This document shows positions 21,716 to 28,093 of a DNA stretch of 28,093 bases, piece after piece. Origin of the DNA: CAYGUI01 sp964353115 (GTDB lineage Bacteria > Pseudomonadota > Gammaproteobacteria > JAGOUU01); NCBI GenBank assembly GCA_964353115.1, contig CAYGUI010000014.1, positions 1-28,093 on the forward strand. The letters are read 5' to 3'. Made by a program: the position numbers and the translations under genes. Under the pieces are notes generated by a model, which saw nothing but the letters and a program-made list of their open reading frames with translations, had not been told where the DNA came from and ran no database searches. Positions within the stretch are counted from its first letter, which is position 1. Each line of letters starts with the position of its first letter.

Positions 21716-23236
21716 ATGCAACATACTGATGCTTCATCTGTTTCACTTGAAGTTCTTATGGCGCTTGGACGCGCGGCTTTATCATCAACAGAATGTCCAA
21801 TTACTTTAAGCACACTATCTGAGCCTGTAACTACAAAATGTGGTCACACTTTTGAAAAAGAGCATATTGTAAACATAATTAAAGATAATCAAAAAAAAGG
21901 TAAAGAATCTGAATGCCCACTTTGCCGCAACAAAATTACATTAAAAACTTTACGCCAAGACCTAATCGTTAAAAGCTTTACAAGTATAATTTTTGATGAT
22001 CACCGAGAACAATTCATAGCTGCTATTAAAAAACAAGATACTGAAAAAATGCAGGAAATAAAAGATTCATCTAGTACTGATTTAATAAATATTAAATTAT
22101 CTTCTAACAAAACAGCGCTTGAAATTGCTGTTGATGAAAATGCACCTACAAGTTTTGTTTATTTAATCCGTACTGGGGCTATACCAACTGAAGAATTAAT
22201 AAGAAAATTAGTAGCAAGTAGAAATTATGGTTTTTTACAATTATTGCCAGGACTTTCTCAAGATGAAAGAAAATACGCTAATTTTAACAAAATGTATGAA
22301 GTTGGTCTACTTCATGCTTGTCTTTTAGTAGATCCTCGTGCTGCACATATCTTTTTAGAAAGAGGAACCATGCCTTCACAAGTGCATCATCAGTATAAAT
22401 ACGATTTGAGCATTGCTGTTGAGGAAAATAATTTAGCCTTAACAGATCTTTTATTACACTATGGTGCATCTCCTAACGCTAGAGCAACAGATCAATCTCA
22501 CACTGCTTTATTAAATGCTTGCTCGCCAGATGTTTCCTATGAAGTTTTTTGCTTAATTTTAGGACACACCGCAACTGATCCTAACATCTCAGTTGCATAT
22601 GCAACTCCTTTAGAGTTCGCGGCTTCTAATGATCAGGTAGAAAAAGTTGCTGCAATATTAGCGCACAAAAATTTATCTTCCTTTTCTACTTCTGGAAAAA
22701 TTTCTGATAATTCAAGTTATTTAATAAATTTGGCAGTTTTTATTAATTTAGTTTTTTACAAAAATAATGATAATGCTATTAACAGAATGATTAAATTTCC
22801 TTTAGTGCAAAACAGCTTAAATCAACTACTTTTTAATAATTTATCTGCTAGCGAAAAATATCCTGCAGAGTTTTTATTTATCATAAAGCAAATATTAAAT
22901 TTATCTTGTGACTTTAGTAAAAATAAAACATTTAGCGAAAGCTTTATAATCGGCGCTCTAAATTTTGAAATAAAATTTGAAATTTTTAATTTTTTATTTT
23001 TATTAATTCATAGATTCGATGGTGAAATGCGAGACTCTTGGCTTGGTGAAATTCGTGATTTTGCAACAGTCGCATTAAAAGAAAAATTAGATTCTCTAGA
23101 AAATAGTGAAGAAAAAATGAAATTATTAAATACAATGCATGAAAAAGAAGTTTTTAAATTACACCGTGGAATACTTTCTTTTGGAGCAACTAAAGCACAG
23201 AAAGAGATTTCTGTTTTGAAAAAAGCATTGCGTTGA
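21716..23236 (+). CDS. RING/U-box-like and ankyrin-repeat protein, candidate host effector
   Basis: A 506-residue protein with eukaryote-like parts. Residues 25-75 form a RING-related module: CPITLSTLSEPVTTKCGHTF, then CPLCR, with Cys27, Cys42, His44, Cys67 and Cys70. The second cysteine of the first RING pair is missing, so only one zinc site (Cys42, His44, Cys67, Cys70) looks complete, as in SP-RING/Nse2 SUMO ligases and intermediate to U-boxes. Residues about 90-330 carry degenerate ankyrin-like repeats (TALEIAVDENAPTSFVYLI; LALTDLLLHYGASPNARA; TPLEFAASNDQVEKVAAIL). The C-terminal third is Lys/Phe/Asn-rich and unknown. An AAGGGA site precedes ATG 21716. There is no signal peptide. Ubiquitin-ligase-like effectors are common in Legionellales; function here is inferred. 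It is inserted between yebC and ruvC. Confidence 0.85.
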   Translation: MQHTDASSVSLEVLMALGRAALSSTECPITLSTLSEPVTTKCGHTFEKEHIVNIIKDNQKKGKESECPLCRNKITLKTLRQDLIVKSFTSIIFDDHREQFIAAIKKQDTEKMQEIKDSSSTDLINIKLSSNKTALEIAVDENAPTSFVYLIRTGAIPTEELIRKLVASRNYGFLQLLPGLSQDERKYANFNKMYEVGLLHACLLVDPRAAHIFLERGTMPSQVHHQYKYDLSIAVEENNLALTDLLLHYGASPNARATDQSHTALLNACSPDVSYEVFCLILGHTATDPNISVAYATPLEFAASNDQVEKVAAILAHKNLSSFSTSGKISDNSSYLINLAVFINLVFYKNNDNAINRMIKFPLVQNSLNQLLFNNLSASEKYPAEFLFIIKQILNLSCDFSKNKTFSESFIIGALNFEIKFEIFNFLFLLIHRFDGEMRDSWLGEIRDFATVALKEKLDSLENSEEKMKLLNTMHEKEVFKLHRGILSFGATKAQKEISVLKKALR

Positions 23237-23269
23237 AAAAACTCCTCTGTCGCCCCCACCCTTTGTAAT

Positions 23270-23374
23270 AAAAAACCCCTCTGTCGCCGTAGGCGACATC
23301 TCCCCTTTACAAAAGGGGAGAATTTAGCCCCCTTTTGTAAAGGGGGCAGACGCACGAAGTGCGGTGGGGGTTTT
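23270..23374 (+). repeat. Full 105-bp composite palindromic element
   Basis: The left end is AAAAACCCCTCTGTCG with a GTCGCC/GGCGAC hairpin, then CCCCTTTACAAAAGGGG (A half). Next are GCCCCCTTTTGTAAAGGGGGC and a GCGCACGAAGTGCG-like arm ending GGTGGGGGTTTT (B half). A degenerate left end (AAAAAACTCCTCTGTCGC, 23236-23253) just precedes it, suggesting a second, decayed insertion. It separates the RING/ankyrin gene from the convergent yebC and may terminate both. Confidence 0.88.
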
Positions 23375-23403
23375 ATCAGTGCAGGAGACTTGCGCGAGAA
23401 TAT

Positions 23404-24123
23404 TTAAAAAACTATATCCGCATTACTAGCAACAGTTTGCACGTCATCCAAATCTTCCAACAGATCAATCATTTTTAATAATTTTTCAGAAGATTCTTTA
23501 TCAATTGCAACATAAATTTCTGGCACTTGAGATATTTCTGCAGAGCACAGTTTAAAATTAGCATCTTCCAATGCTTTTTTAACAGCTTCAAACTCATCTT
23601 CACCAGTCACAACTTCAATAACATCACCATCTTTTGCGATATCTTCAGCACCAGCTTCAAGAGCAACTTCCATTACAGCATCTTCAGTTGCATTTTCAAC
23701 AATTATTATTCCCTTCTTATTGAATAAATACGAAACAGAGCCTGGAGTGCCTAAGTTACCACCCATTTTAGTAAATGCATGACGAACTTCGCCAGCTGTG
23801 CGGTTTTTATTATCAGTTAAACATTCAACCATCACAGCAACGCCATTGGGGCCATAACCTTCGTAACGGATGAATTCCATTGGTGCATCATTACCTTCAC
23901 CAGTACCACGCTTTATAGCGCGCTCTATTGTATCTTTTGGCATATTATCAGCAAACGCTTTACTGATTGCCAAGCGCAAAGCAGAATTGGCATCAGGATC
24001 CGGATCACCATGACGTGCTGCAGTCGTTATTGCGCGAATATGTTTGGTAAAAATTTTACCGCGTGCAGCGTCCTGTGCGCCCTTTCTATGTTTGATATTT
24101 GCCCATTTACTATGCCCGGCCAT
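23404..24123 (-). CDS. yebC: YebC/PmpR-family protein
   Basis: A 239-residue protein of the universally conserved YebC/TACO1 family. The N-terminus MAGHSKWANIKHRKGAQDA is diagnostic, and the family blocks IERAIKRGTGEG, YEGYGPNGVA and FTKMGGNLGTPGSVSYLF follow in order. Members have been described as DNA-binding regulators and, more recently, as factors that relieve ribosome stalling at proline-rich stretches. The latter would suit a genome with proline-rich proteins (inference). One base separates it from the aspS stop. Its ribosome site (AGGAG) lies within the last aspS codons, so the pair is translationally coupled. In many gammaproteobacteria yebC is directly followed by ruvC; here a foreign gene intervenes. 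Confidence 0.97.
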   Translation of the reverse strand: MAGHSKWANIKHRKGAQDAARGKIFTKHIRAITTAARHGDPDPDANSALRLAISKAFADNMPKDTIERAIKRGTGEGNDAPMEFIRYEGYGPNGVAVMVECLTDNKNRTAGEVRHAFTKMGGNLGTPGSVSYLFNKKGIIIVENATEDAVMEVALEAGAEDIAKDGDVIEVVTGEDEFEAVKKALEDANFKLCSAEISQVPEIYVAIDKESSEKLLKMIDLLEDLDDVQTVASNADIVF

Positions 24124-24124
24124 A

Positions 24125-25906
24125 TTATTTCTCCTCTTCTTTCGCTGGTTTTGCTACTTTAACTCCCAACTCATGTAACTGCGCAAAATCAACTTCAGTT
24201 GGTGCATCAGTTAATGGGCAATGTGCTGATTGAGTTTTAGGGAAAGCTATAACATCACGAATTGATTGAGATCCTGTCATCAACATTACAATTCGATCAA
24301 CACCAAATGCAAGACCACCGTGCGGTGGGCAGCCATATTGTAATGCGCGTAATAAATGACCAAACTTAACTTGCTGCTGTTCGTGATCTAATCCTAATAA
24401 TTCAAAGACCACTTGCTGCATGGCATTATCATGAATACGAATTGATCCACCCCCAAGCTCAGTTCCATTAAGAACCATGTCATAAGCATCAGAAACAGCT
24501 TCTAGCGGATCATTTTTTAATTCTTCAGCAGTACATTTAGCACTAGTGAATGGATGATGAATAGAGGTTAATCGTTCATTAGATTTATCTTTTTCAAATA
24601 TTGGAAAATCAACAACCCACAATGGCGCCCATTTTTTAGTATATAAATTTAAATCAGCACCTAATTTAACTCTAAGCGCGCTTAATGAATCATTAACAAC
24701 ATGTTTTTTATCCGCACCAAAGAATATCAAATCACCATTTTGTGCTTCAACACGCTCAAGCACTTGCTTAACAACGTCTTCTGGCAAAAATTTTAGAATT
24801 GGCGATTGTAAGCCGTCTATGCCCTTTTCTATCTCATTTATTTTGATATATGCCAAACCTTTAGCGCCATAATTACCAACAAATTTAGTGTAATCATCAA
24901 TTTCTTTACGAGATAATTTTGCTCCTTCTGGTAATCTAAGAGCAACTACGCGACTATCAGGATCATTAGCTGGCGCGTTAAATACTTTAAATTCAACTTT
25001 AGACATTAAATCAGAAATTTCAACTAGCTCTAGTGGAATACGTAAATCTGGTCGATCAATACCATATTTTTCTATTGCTTCTTTGTAAGTCATTACTGGG
25101 AATTTACCCAAATCAACAGATAATAATTTGTTAAATAATCCAGCTATCATTTCTTCCATTAAGTCCATAATGTCTTGGGAATTAACAAATGCTAATTCAA
25201 CATCCAGCTGAGTAAATTCTGGCTGCCTGTCAGCACGTAAGTCTTCATCACGGAAACATCTAACGATTTGATAGTAGCGCTCAAAACCAGCCATCATTAA
25301 CAACTGCTTAAAGACCTGAGGTGATTGCGGTAATGCAAAGAATTTACCTTGGTGAGTACGAGATGGCACTAAATAATCACGTGCGCCCTCGGGAGTTGGC
25401 TTGGTTAATACTGGAGTTTCAGTATCGATGAAATTACGTGAATCAAGGAAATTACGGCAATATTTAGTTACATCGGCGCGGAACTTGAACTTGTTAAACA
25501 TTTCCGGGCGGCGTAGGTCTAAATAACGATGGAATAAACGTGTTTCTTCACCAACATGCATATGCTCATCTAAAGAAAACGGTAATGGCTCTGATTTATT
25601 TAGAATCTCAACTTTATCAGTAATAACTTCTATCTTTCCAGATGGCAGATTAGGATTGATTGTGCCTTCTGGGCGTAACTGCACAGTACCAATTATTTTT
25701 ACAACATATTCATTACGCAGCTGCTCTGCGACTTTAAAGTTATCTTCAATTTCAGGATTGAAAACCACCTGCACCAGTCCTTCGCGATCGCGTAAATCAA
25801 CAAAGATTACCCCACCGTGATCACGGCGTCTGTGCACCCAACCACATAAAGTTACTTGTTGATCTAGTAAATTTTCGTTAACAGAGCCCGAATAATGACT
25901 ACGCAT
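24125..25906 (-). CDS. aspS: Aspartyl-tRNA synthetase
   Basis: A 593-residue class IIb aminoacyl-tRNA synthetase of the bacterial type. The N-terminal OB anticodon-binding domain (1-105; LCGWVHRRRDHGGVIFVDLRD) is followed by motif 1 (around FIDTETPVLTKPTPEGARDY), motif 2 (RCFRDEDLRADRQPEFTQLD), the bacterial GAD insertion domain (about 285-420) and motif 3 (GLAFGVDRIVMLMTG). The length equals that of E. coli AspS (590). It ends in a charged tail (KPAKEEEK). An AGGA lies shortly upstream of ATG 25906. It is followed immediately by yebC in the same transcript. Whether it is Asp-specific or also charges tRNA-Asn depends on genes outside this window. Confidence 0.98.
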   Translation of the reverse strand: MRSHYSGSVNENLLDQQVTLCGWVHRRRDHGGVIFVDLRDREGLVQVVFNPEIEDNFKVAEQLRNEYVVKIIGTVQLRPEGTINPNLPSGKIEVITDKVEILNKSEPLPFSLDEHMHVGEETRLFHRYLDLRRPEMFNKFKFRADVTKYCRNFLDSRNFIDTETPVLTKPTPEGARDYLVPSRTHQGKFFALPQSPQVFKQLLMMAGFERYYQIVRCFRDEDLRADRQPEFTQLDVELAFVNSQDIMDLMEEMIAGLFNKLLSVDLGKFPVMTYKEAIEKYGIDRPDLRIPLELVEISDLMSKVEFKVFNAPANDPDSRVVALRLPEGAKLSRKEIDDYTKFVGNYGAKGLAYIKINEIEKGIDGLQSPILKFLPEDVVKQVLERVEAQNGDLIFFGADKKHVVNDSLSALRVKLGADLNLYTKKWAPLWVVDFPIFEKDKSNERLTSIHHPFTSAKCTAEELKNDPLEAVSDAYDMVLNGTELGGGSIRIHDNAMQQVVFELLGLDHEQQQVKFGHLLRALQYGCPPHGGLAFGVDRIVMLMTGSQSIRDVIAFPKTQSAHCPLTDAPTEVDFAQLHELGVKVAKPAKEEEK

Positions 25907-25994
25907 AATATAAATCCTGTAAATGTTAGTAAAATAGAAAATCAGGGGTATATTATATAGAATTATTGAAAATTGTTAAACAGGGTGATTATAT

Positions 25995-26222
25995 ATGGGC
26001 GAAATCATTATAGTTTCAACTATAAGTGAACATATTCAAATATTTGAACATAGACCATCACCTGATGAAATCTCAGCATTTATATAGCCGCCACCTGCTC
26101 CTGCAGTATTAGCTACTGTTCCTCCCGTAATACCTAGAGGCAAAGGCTTAACTATAAGAGATAAAGAGCAACTTGAGTCTTTTATAAGACAACCACTCCG
26201 AAGGGCAGGAGGTTTTTTTTAG
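25995..26222 (+). pseudogene. Small ORF broken by one in-frame TAG
   Basis: ATG 25995 is preceded by AGGGTGAT (25982-25989), a fair ribosome site. The frame reads 30 codons (MGEIIIVSTISEHIQIFEHR and on to SAFI), meets TAG at 26085-26087, then continues open for 44 codons to TAG at 26220-26222 (proline-rich PPPAPAVLATVPP, then KGLTIRDKEQLESFIRQPL). The continuous sense-like composition on both sides suggests a 75-codon gene with a recent nonsense mutation. A 30-residue peptide or chance openness are alternatives. It occupies most of the 312-bp gap between aspS and the next gene; I see no RNA gene or repeat there. Confidence 0.4.
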
Positions 26223-26926
26223 CTACATTGCGCCTTTATAGTGATAGTGAAGGACTCAGTATAGTGATCAGAAGCAGCTGCAGCAGGCTCTGCGGCTTTA
26301 ATTAATCTTGCTATTTTATCAGAAGCTACAATTTTAGATCTTTGATTTTGTGCATGCTTTCTGAAAAAGGGATGATTTAAAGCATCTACGGGGAGATATG
26401 GACCAAACAACTCTATAAATTTTGCCACACCAAACATGGGTATATTTCTACGACCTTCATTAGAAAATAATAATACTTTACTTTCATGCGTAAAATAAAA
26501 ATTCTGTATATCACTTCCATCTGAAGAAAAAGACACGTTTTTTGAATATTTTATAACAAATTGTTGAATACGTGATGGCTCTAATTCTAGCATCTTGATA
26601 GAGTATCTAAAATAGTGTATCTCACGACAAACAAAATCTTTAGACTTATAATATATTTTACGACTAGGGCTAACTTTTATAAAATCTTCTATAGTTAAAT
26701 ATTCTGCATAATTTTCAATAAATTCTAGCTTCTCCTCCAAAGTTCTAAATAATTCTATCAATATTTCTTTATTTACACCGTTAATATCTTTTAAAAAAAT
26801 AATTGGATCAATATTTTCATCAAGTATAATTTTAACAATATGATCCTCAAATTTTTTACCGTGTAATAAACCATAAAACTCTGTAATACTAAAAGTTTCC
26901 TTCTGGTATTTAAGCTCACCTATCAT
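26219..26926 (-). CDS. Unknown protein
   Basis: A 235-residue soluble protein I do not recognise. It looks mainly helical and is Ile/Lys/Glu/Phe-rich (FEDHIVKIILDENIDPIIFL; EILIELFRTLEEKLEFIENY). A mixed middle follows (SKDFVCREIHYFRYSIKML; FYFTHESKVLLFSNEGRR). Near the C-terminus are a basic stretch (FFRKHAQNQRSKIVASDKIA) and an Ala-rich segment (KAAEPAAAASDH). There is no signal peptide or membrane helix. A strong AAGGAG at 26933-26938 supports ATG 26926. Its stop overlaps the end of the broken ORF on the other strand. Composition matches neighbouring accessory genes; an effector is one possibility, without direct evidence. Confidence 0.7.
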   Translation of the reverse strand: MIGELKYQKETFSITEFYGLLHGKKFEDHIVKIILDENIDPIIFLKDINGVNKEILIELFRTLEEKLEFIENYAEYLTIEDFIKVSPSRKIYYKSKDFVCREIHYFRYSIKMLELEPSRIQQFVIKYSKNVSFSSDGSDIQNFYFTHESKVLLFSNEGRRNIPMFGVAKFIELFGPYLPVDALNHPFFRKHAQNQRSKIVASDKIARLIKAAEPAAAASDHYTESFTITIKAQCS

Positions 26927-27029
26927 AATATTCTCCTTAATATTTAAAATTAAATTTTACAGCTTTATTTTTTTTTACTCTAGTAATACTCTTTGCCATA
27001 AATTTGGTAGTAAATTTTCTGAGTTGTAG

Positions 27030-27035
27030 TATAAT
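27030..27035 (+). promoter_or_regulatory. -10 box giving a leaderless start for the amidotransferase gene
   Basis: TATAAT (27030-27035) places the predicted first transcribed base at 27042, the A of the ATG. An in-frame TAG at 27027-27029 excludes an upstream extension. No convincing -35 is present at 16-18 bp. Confidence 0.4.
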
Positions 27036-27041
27036 CCACTC

Positions 27042-28001
27042 ATGCATAAAACTAACTTCTCACCAATTATTATTTCTTATCGCAATGAAAGCCACGGTGG
27101 TGGTGCTTATTACGATCATTACACTATCAGAAAGGCTACTCGTGCTGACACAATTATTGCGCACTCTGGTCAAATGGAAATTTTAGCTTTTGATCAAAGC
27201 ATAAAATTTAGTCTTCCCACTCCTACTTCTTATAGCGATTTTACTCAAATTAGCGATAAATCAGGATTATTAGTTATCCCTGGTCGCTCACGTGAAATAG
27301 AAACAAAAAGATCAGTAGATCATAGAATACGCTCAGAATTTGAACAAAATTTAATTAAAAACGCCCTTCTTCGTGGACAACCTATTTTGGCAATGTGCGC
27401 TGGCTCTTGGCAATTGTGGCAAGCTATGGGAGGAAGTATAGTTACTGTTGAAGATCATAACTACGGCGCTGGAATGCCACGTATCTCACAAACACACGGT
27501 AATATTGGTTATAACAAACAAATTCATCGAATTAGAATTACCGAAGATAATTTACTAAAAAATATCATGCGTGTTTCATCAAGTGATAGACCATCTGTGA
27601 ATAGTGTGCACTGGATGGCTCCATATGGACCATCAAAGCCAGCTAGGGTAATTATTTCAGCAATAACTGTTCAAGATGATGACATCGCTCCGAATAGCCG
27701 ACAGTCAAGAAAAATGAAACCAACTGCAGATAGTGTTGAAGCTTTTGAAAATGAATTTGGTGCGCCAGTAATGGGAATTCAGTGGCATCCGGAAGCTTAC
27801 AACGAAAGCGACAAAGCAGATCTGGAAAGTCAAAAACATTTAGGAATTATAAAATTCATGGCTGCTGCTGGAACAACTTATTTTAACAAAAGAAGAGTTT
27901 TAAAAGAGCTTGAAGAAAAATTTGCTGAAGATAAAATTGCATGCGCAAGTGCAGCAGCAGATATTAAAGGAGAAGATATGTCTTCTCGACCAAAGGGATA
28001 A
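27042..28001 (+). CDS. Class I glutamine amidotransferase-like hydrolase (peptidase C26 type)
   Basis: A 319-residue protein of the gamma-glutamyl-hydrolase (PuuD-like) branch of class I amidotransferases, which cleave gamma-glutamyl amide bonds. Supporting motifs are LLVIPGRSREIETKR (oxyanion region, 77-90), the nucleophile elbow PILAMCAGSWQLWQ with Cys119, NSVHWMAPYG (187-196) and IQWHPEA with His249 and Glu251. This gives a complete Cys-His-Glu triad. The elbow reads C-A-G-S-W-Q where family members have C-x-G-x-Q, so one residue may be inserted. The C-terminal about 50 residues are an extra Lys/Glu/Ala-rich tail. It lacks a Shine-Dalgarno. Substrate unknown; no putrescine pathway neighbours are present. 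Confidence 0.85.
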   Translation: MHKTNFSPIIISYRNESHGGGAYYDHYTIRKATRADTIIAHSGQMEILAFDQSIKFSLPTPTSYSDFTQISDKSGLLVIPGRSREIETKRSVDHRIRSEFEQNLIKNALLRGQPILAMCAGSWQLWQAMGGSIVTVEDHNYGAGMPRISQTHGNIGYNKQIHRIRITEDNLLKNIMRVSSSDRPSVNSVHWMAPYGPSKPARVIISAITVQDDDIAPNSRQSRKMKPTADSVEAFENEFGAPVMGIQWHPEAYNESDKADLESQKHLGIIKFMAAAGTTYFNKRRVLKELEEKFAEDKIACASAAADIKGEDMSSRPKG

Positions 28002-28009
28002 ATTTAGAT

Positions 28010-28093
28010 TGGTGCCCAGGGCCGGACTCGAACCGGCACGGAGGTTTAAGCTCCGAGGGATTTTAAGTCCCTTGCGTCTACCAATTTCGCCAC
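28010..28093 (-). tRNA. tRNA-Leu(UAA), 5' end cut by window edge
   Basis: On the minus strand the sequence runs from GTGGCGAAATTGG to CCTGGGCACCA. It has a D-arm with GGTAGACGC and an anticodon stem-loop AGGGA-CTTAAAA-TCCCT with UAA at 28065-28063. A class II long variable arm (CGGAGCTTAAACCTCCG) and T-arm GCCGGTTCGAGTCCGGC follow. The CCA end is encoded (28012-28010). Only about six bases of the 5' acceptor strand lie beyond the window. Confidence 0.97.

Noticed and set aside
23008..23355. 115-residue reading frame on the minus strand
   Set aside because: Half is repeat DNA and half is antisense to the RING/ankyrin gene; no protein-like features.
26193..26219. Rho-independent terminator before the T-run
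   Set aside because: Only a 4-bp CTCC/GGAG stem precedes the T-run, and the segment is also readable as coding.

Overview
The window is 28 kb of AT-rich, gene-dense chromosome from a gammaproteobacterium. The ClpA, DksA, RuvCAB, YebC-AspS, IF-1, SpeD and Coq7 proteins are all of gammaproteobacterial type. A RING/ankyrin protein of eukaryotic flavour, a Mip-type periplasmic isomerase and several proline/serine-rich or wholly unfamiliar proteins sit between housekeeping genes. Together these suggest a host-associated lineage such as the Legionellales (Legionella, Coxiella or Berkiella relatives). That placement is inference; no marker gene in the window settles it.

Layout, left to right. 268-5273 (+): a Lon protease of the second gammaproteobacterial type, an M17 leucyl aminopeptidase and dihydroorotase PyrC. 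5230-6928 (-): an AmpG-like muropeptide permease followed by an overlapping small membrane protein. 7004-7720 (+): a Mip/FkpA-like peptidyl-prolyl isomerase. 7830-9820 (-): an unknown protein translationally coupled to L-serine dehydratase. 9836-10940: HemJ (+), rubredoxin (-) and DksA (+). 11040-13400: FadD-type acyl-CoA ligase (-) divergent from Coq7 (+). 13397-15377 (-): a queD-folE2-speD operon, covering the first two steps toward queuosine plus spermidine precursor formation. 15439-18654: an unknown Ser/Pro-rich protein (-), IF-1 (+) and ClpA (-, no clpS nearby). 18768-25906: coaE (+) facing the resolvase operon ruvC-ruvA-ruvB (-) and the aspS-yebC pair (-), with a RING/ankyrin gene (+) wedged between yebC and ruvC. 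25995-28001: a small ORF broken by one stop codon (+), an unknown protein (-) and a class-I glutamine-amidotransferase-like hydrolase (+). The window ends inside tRNA-Leu(UAA) (-).

The most striking feature is repeat biology. A roughly 105-bp composite palindromic element with AAAACCCC/GGGGTTTT-type ends is present in two full copies (19385-19489 and 23270-23374) and two partial copies. The partial copies lie in frame inside coaE and ruvA, and a full copy supplies the C-terminal tail of RuvB. The RuvA copy forms exactly the linker between domains II and III. A second family (2650, 7733, 21107-21193) is a 20-bp hairpin of the form ATTCCC-N8-GGGAAT followed by short tandem units of 17-19 bp. 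A third, about 92-bp imperfect palindrome separates dksA from fadD.

Four genes (hemJ, coq7, ruvC and the amidotransferase) have a TATAAT-like box placed so that transcription should begin at or within about 2 nt of the start codon, and they lack a well-placed Shine-Dalgarno. They are candidates for leaderless or near-leaderless mRNAs.
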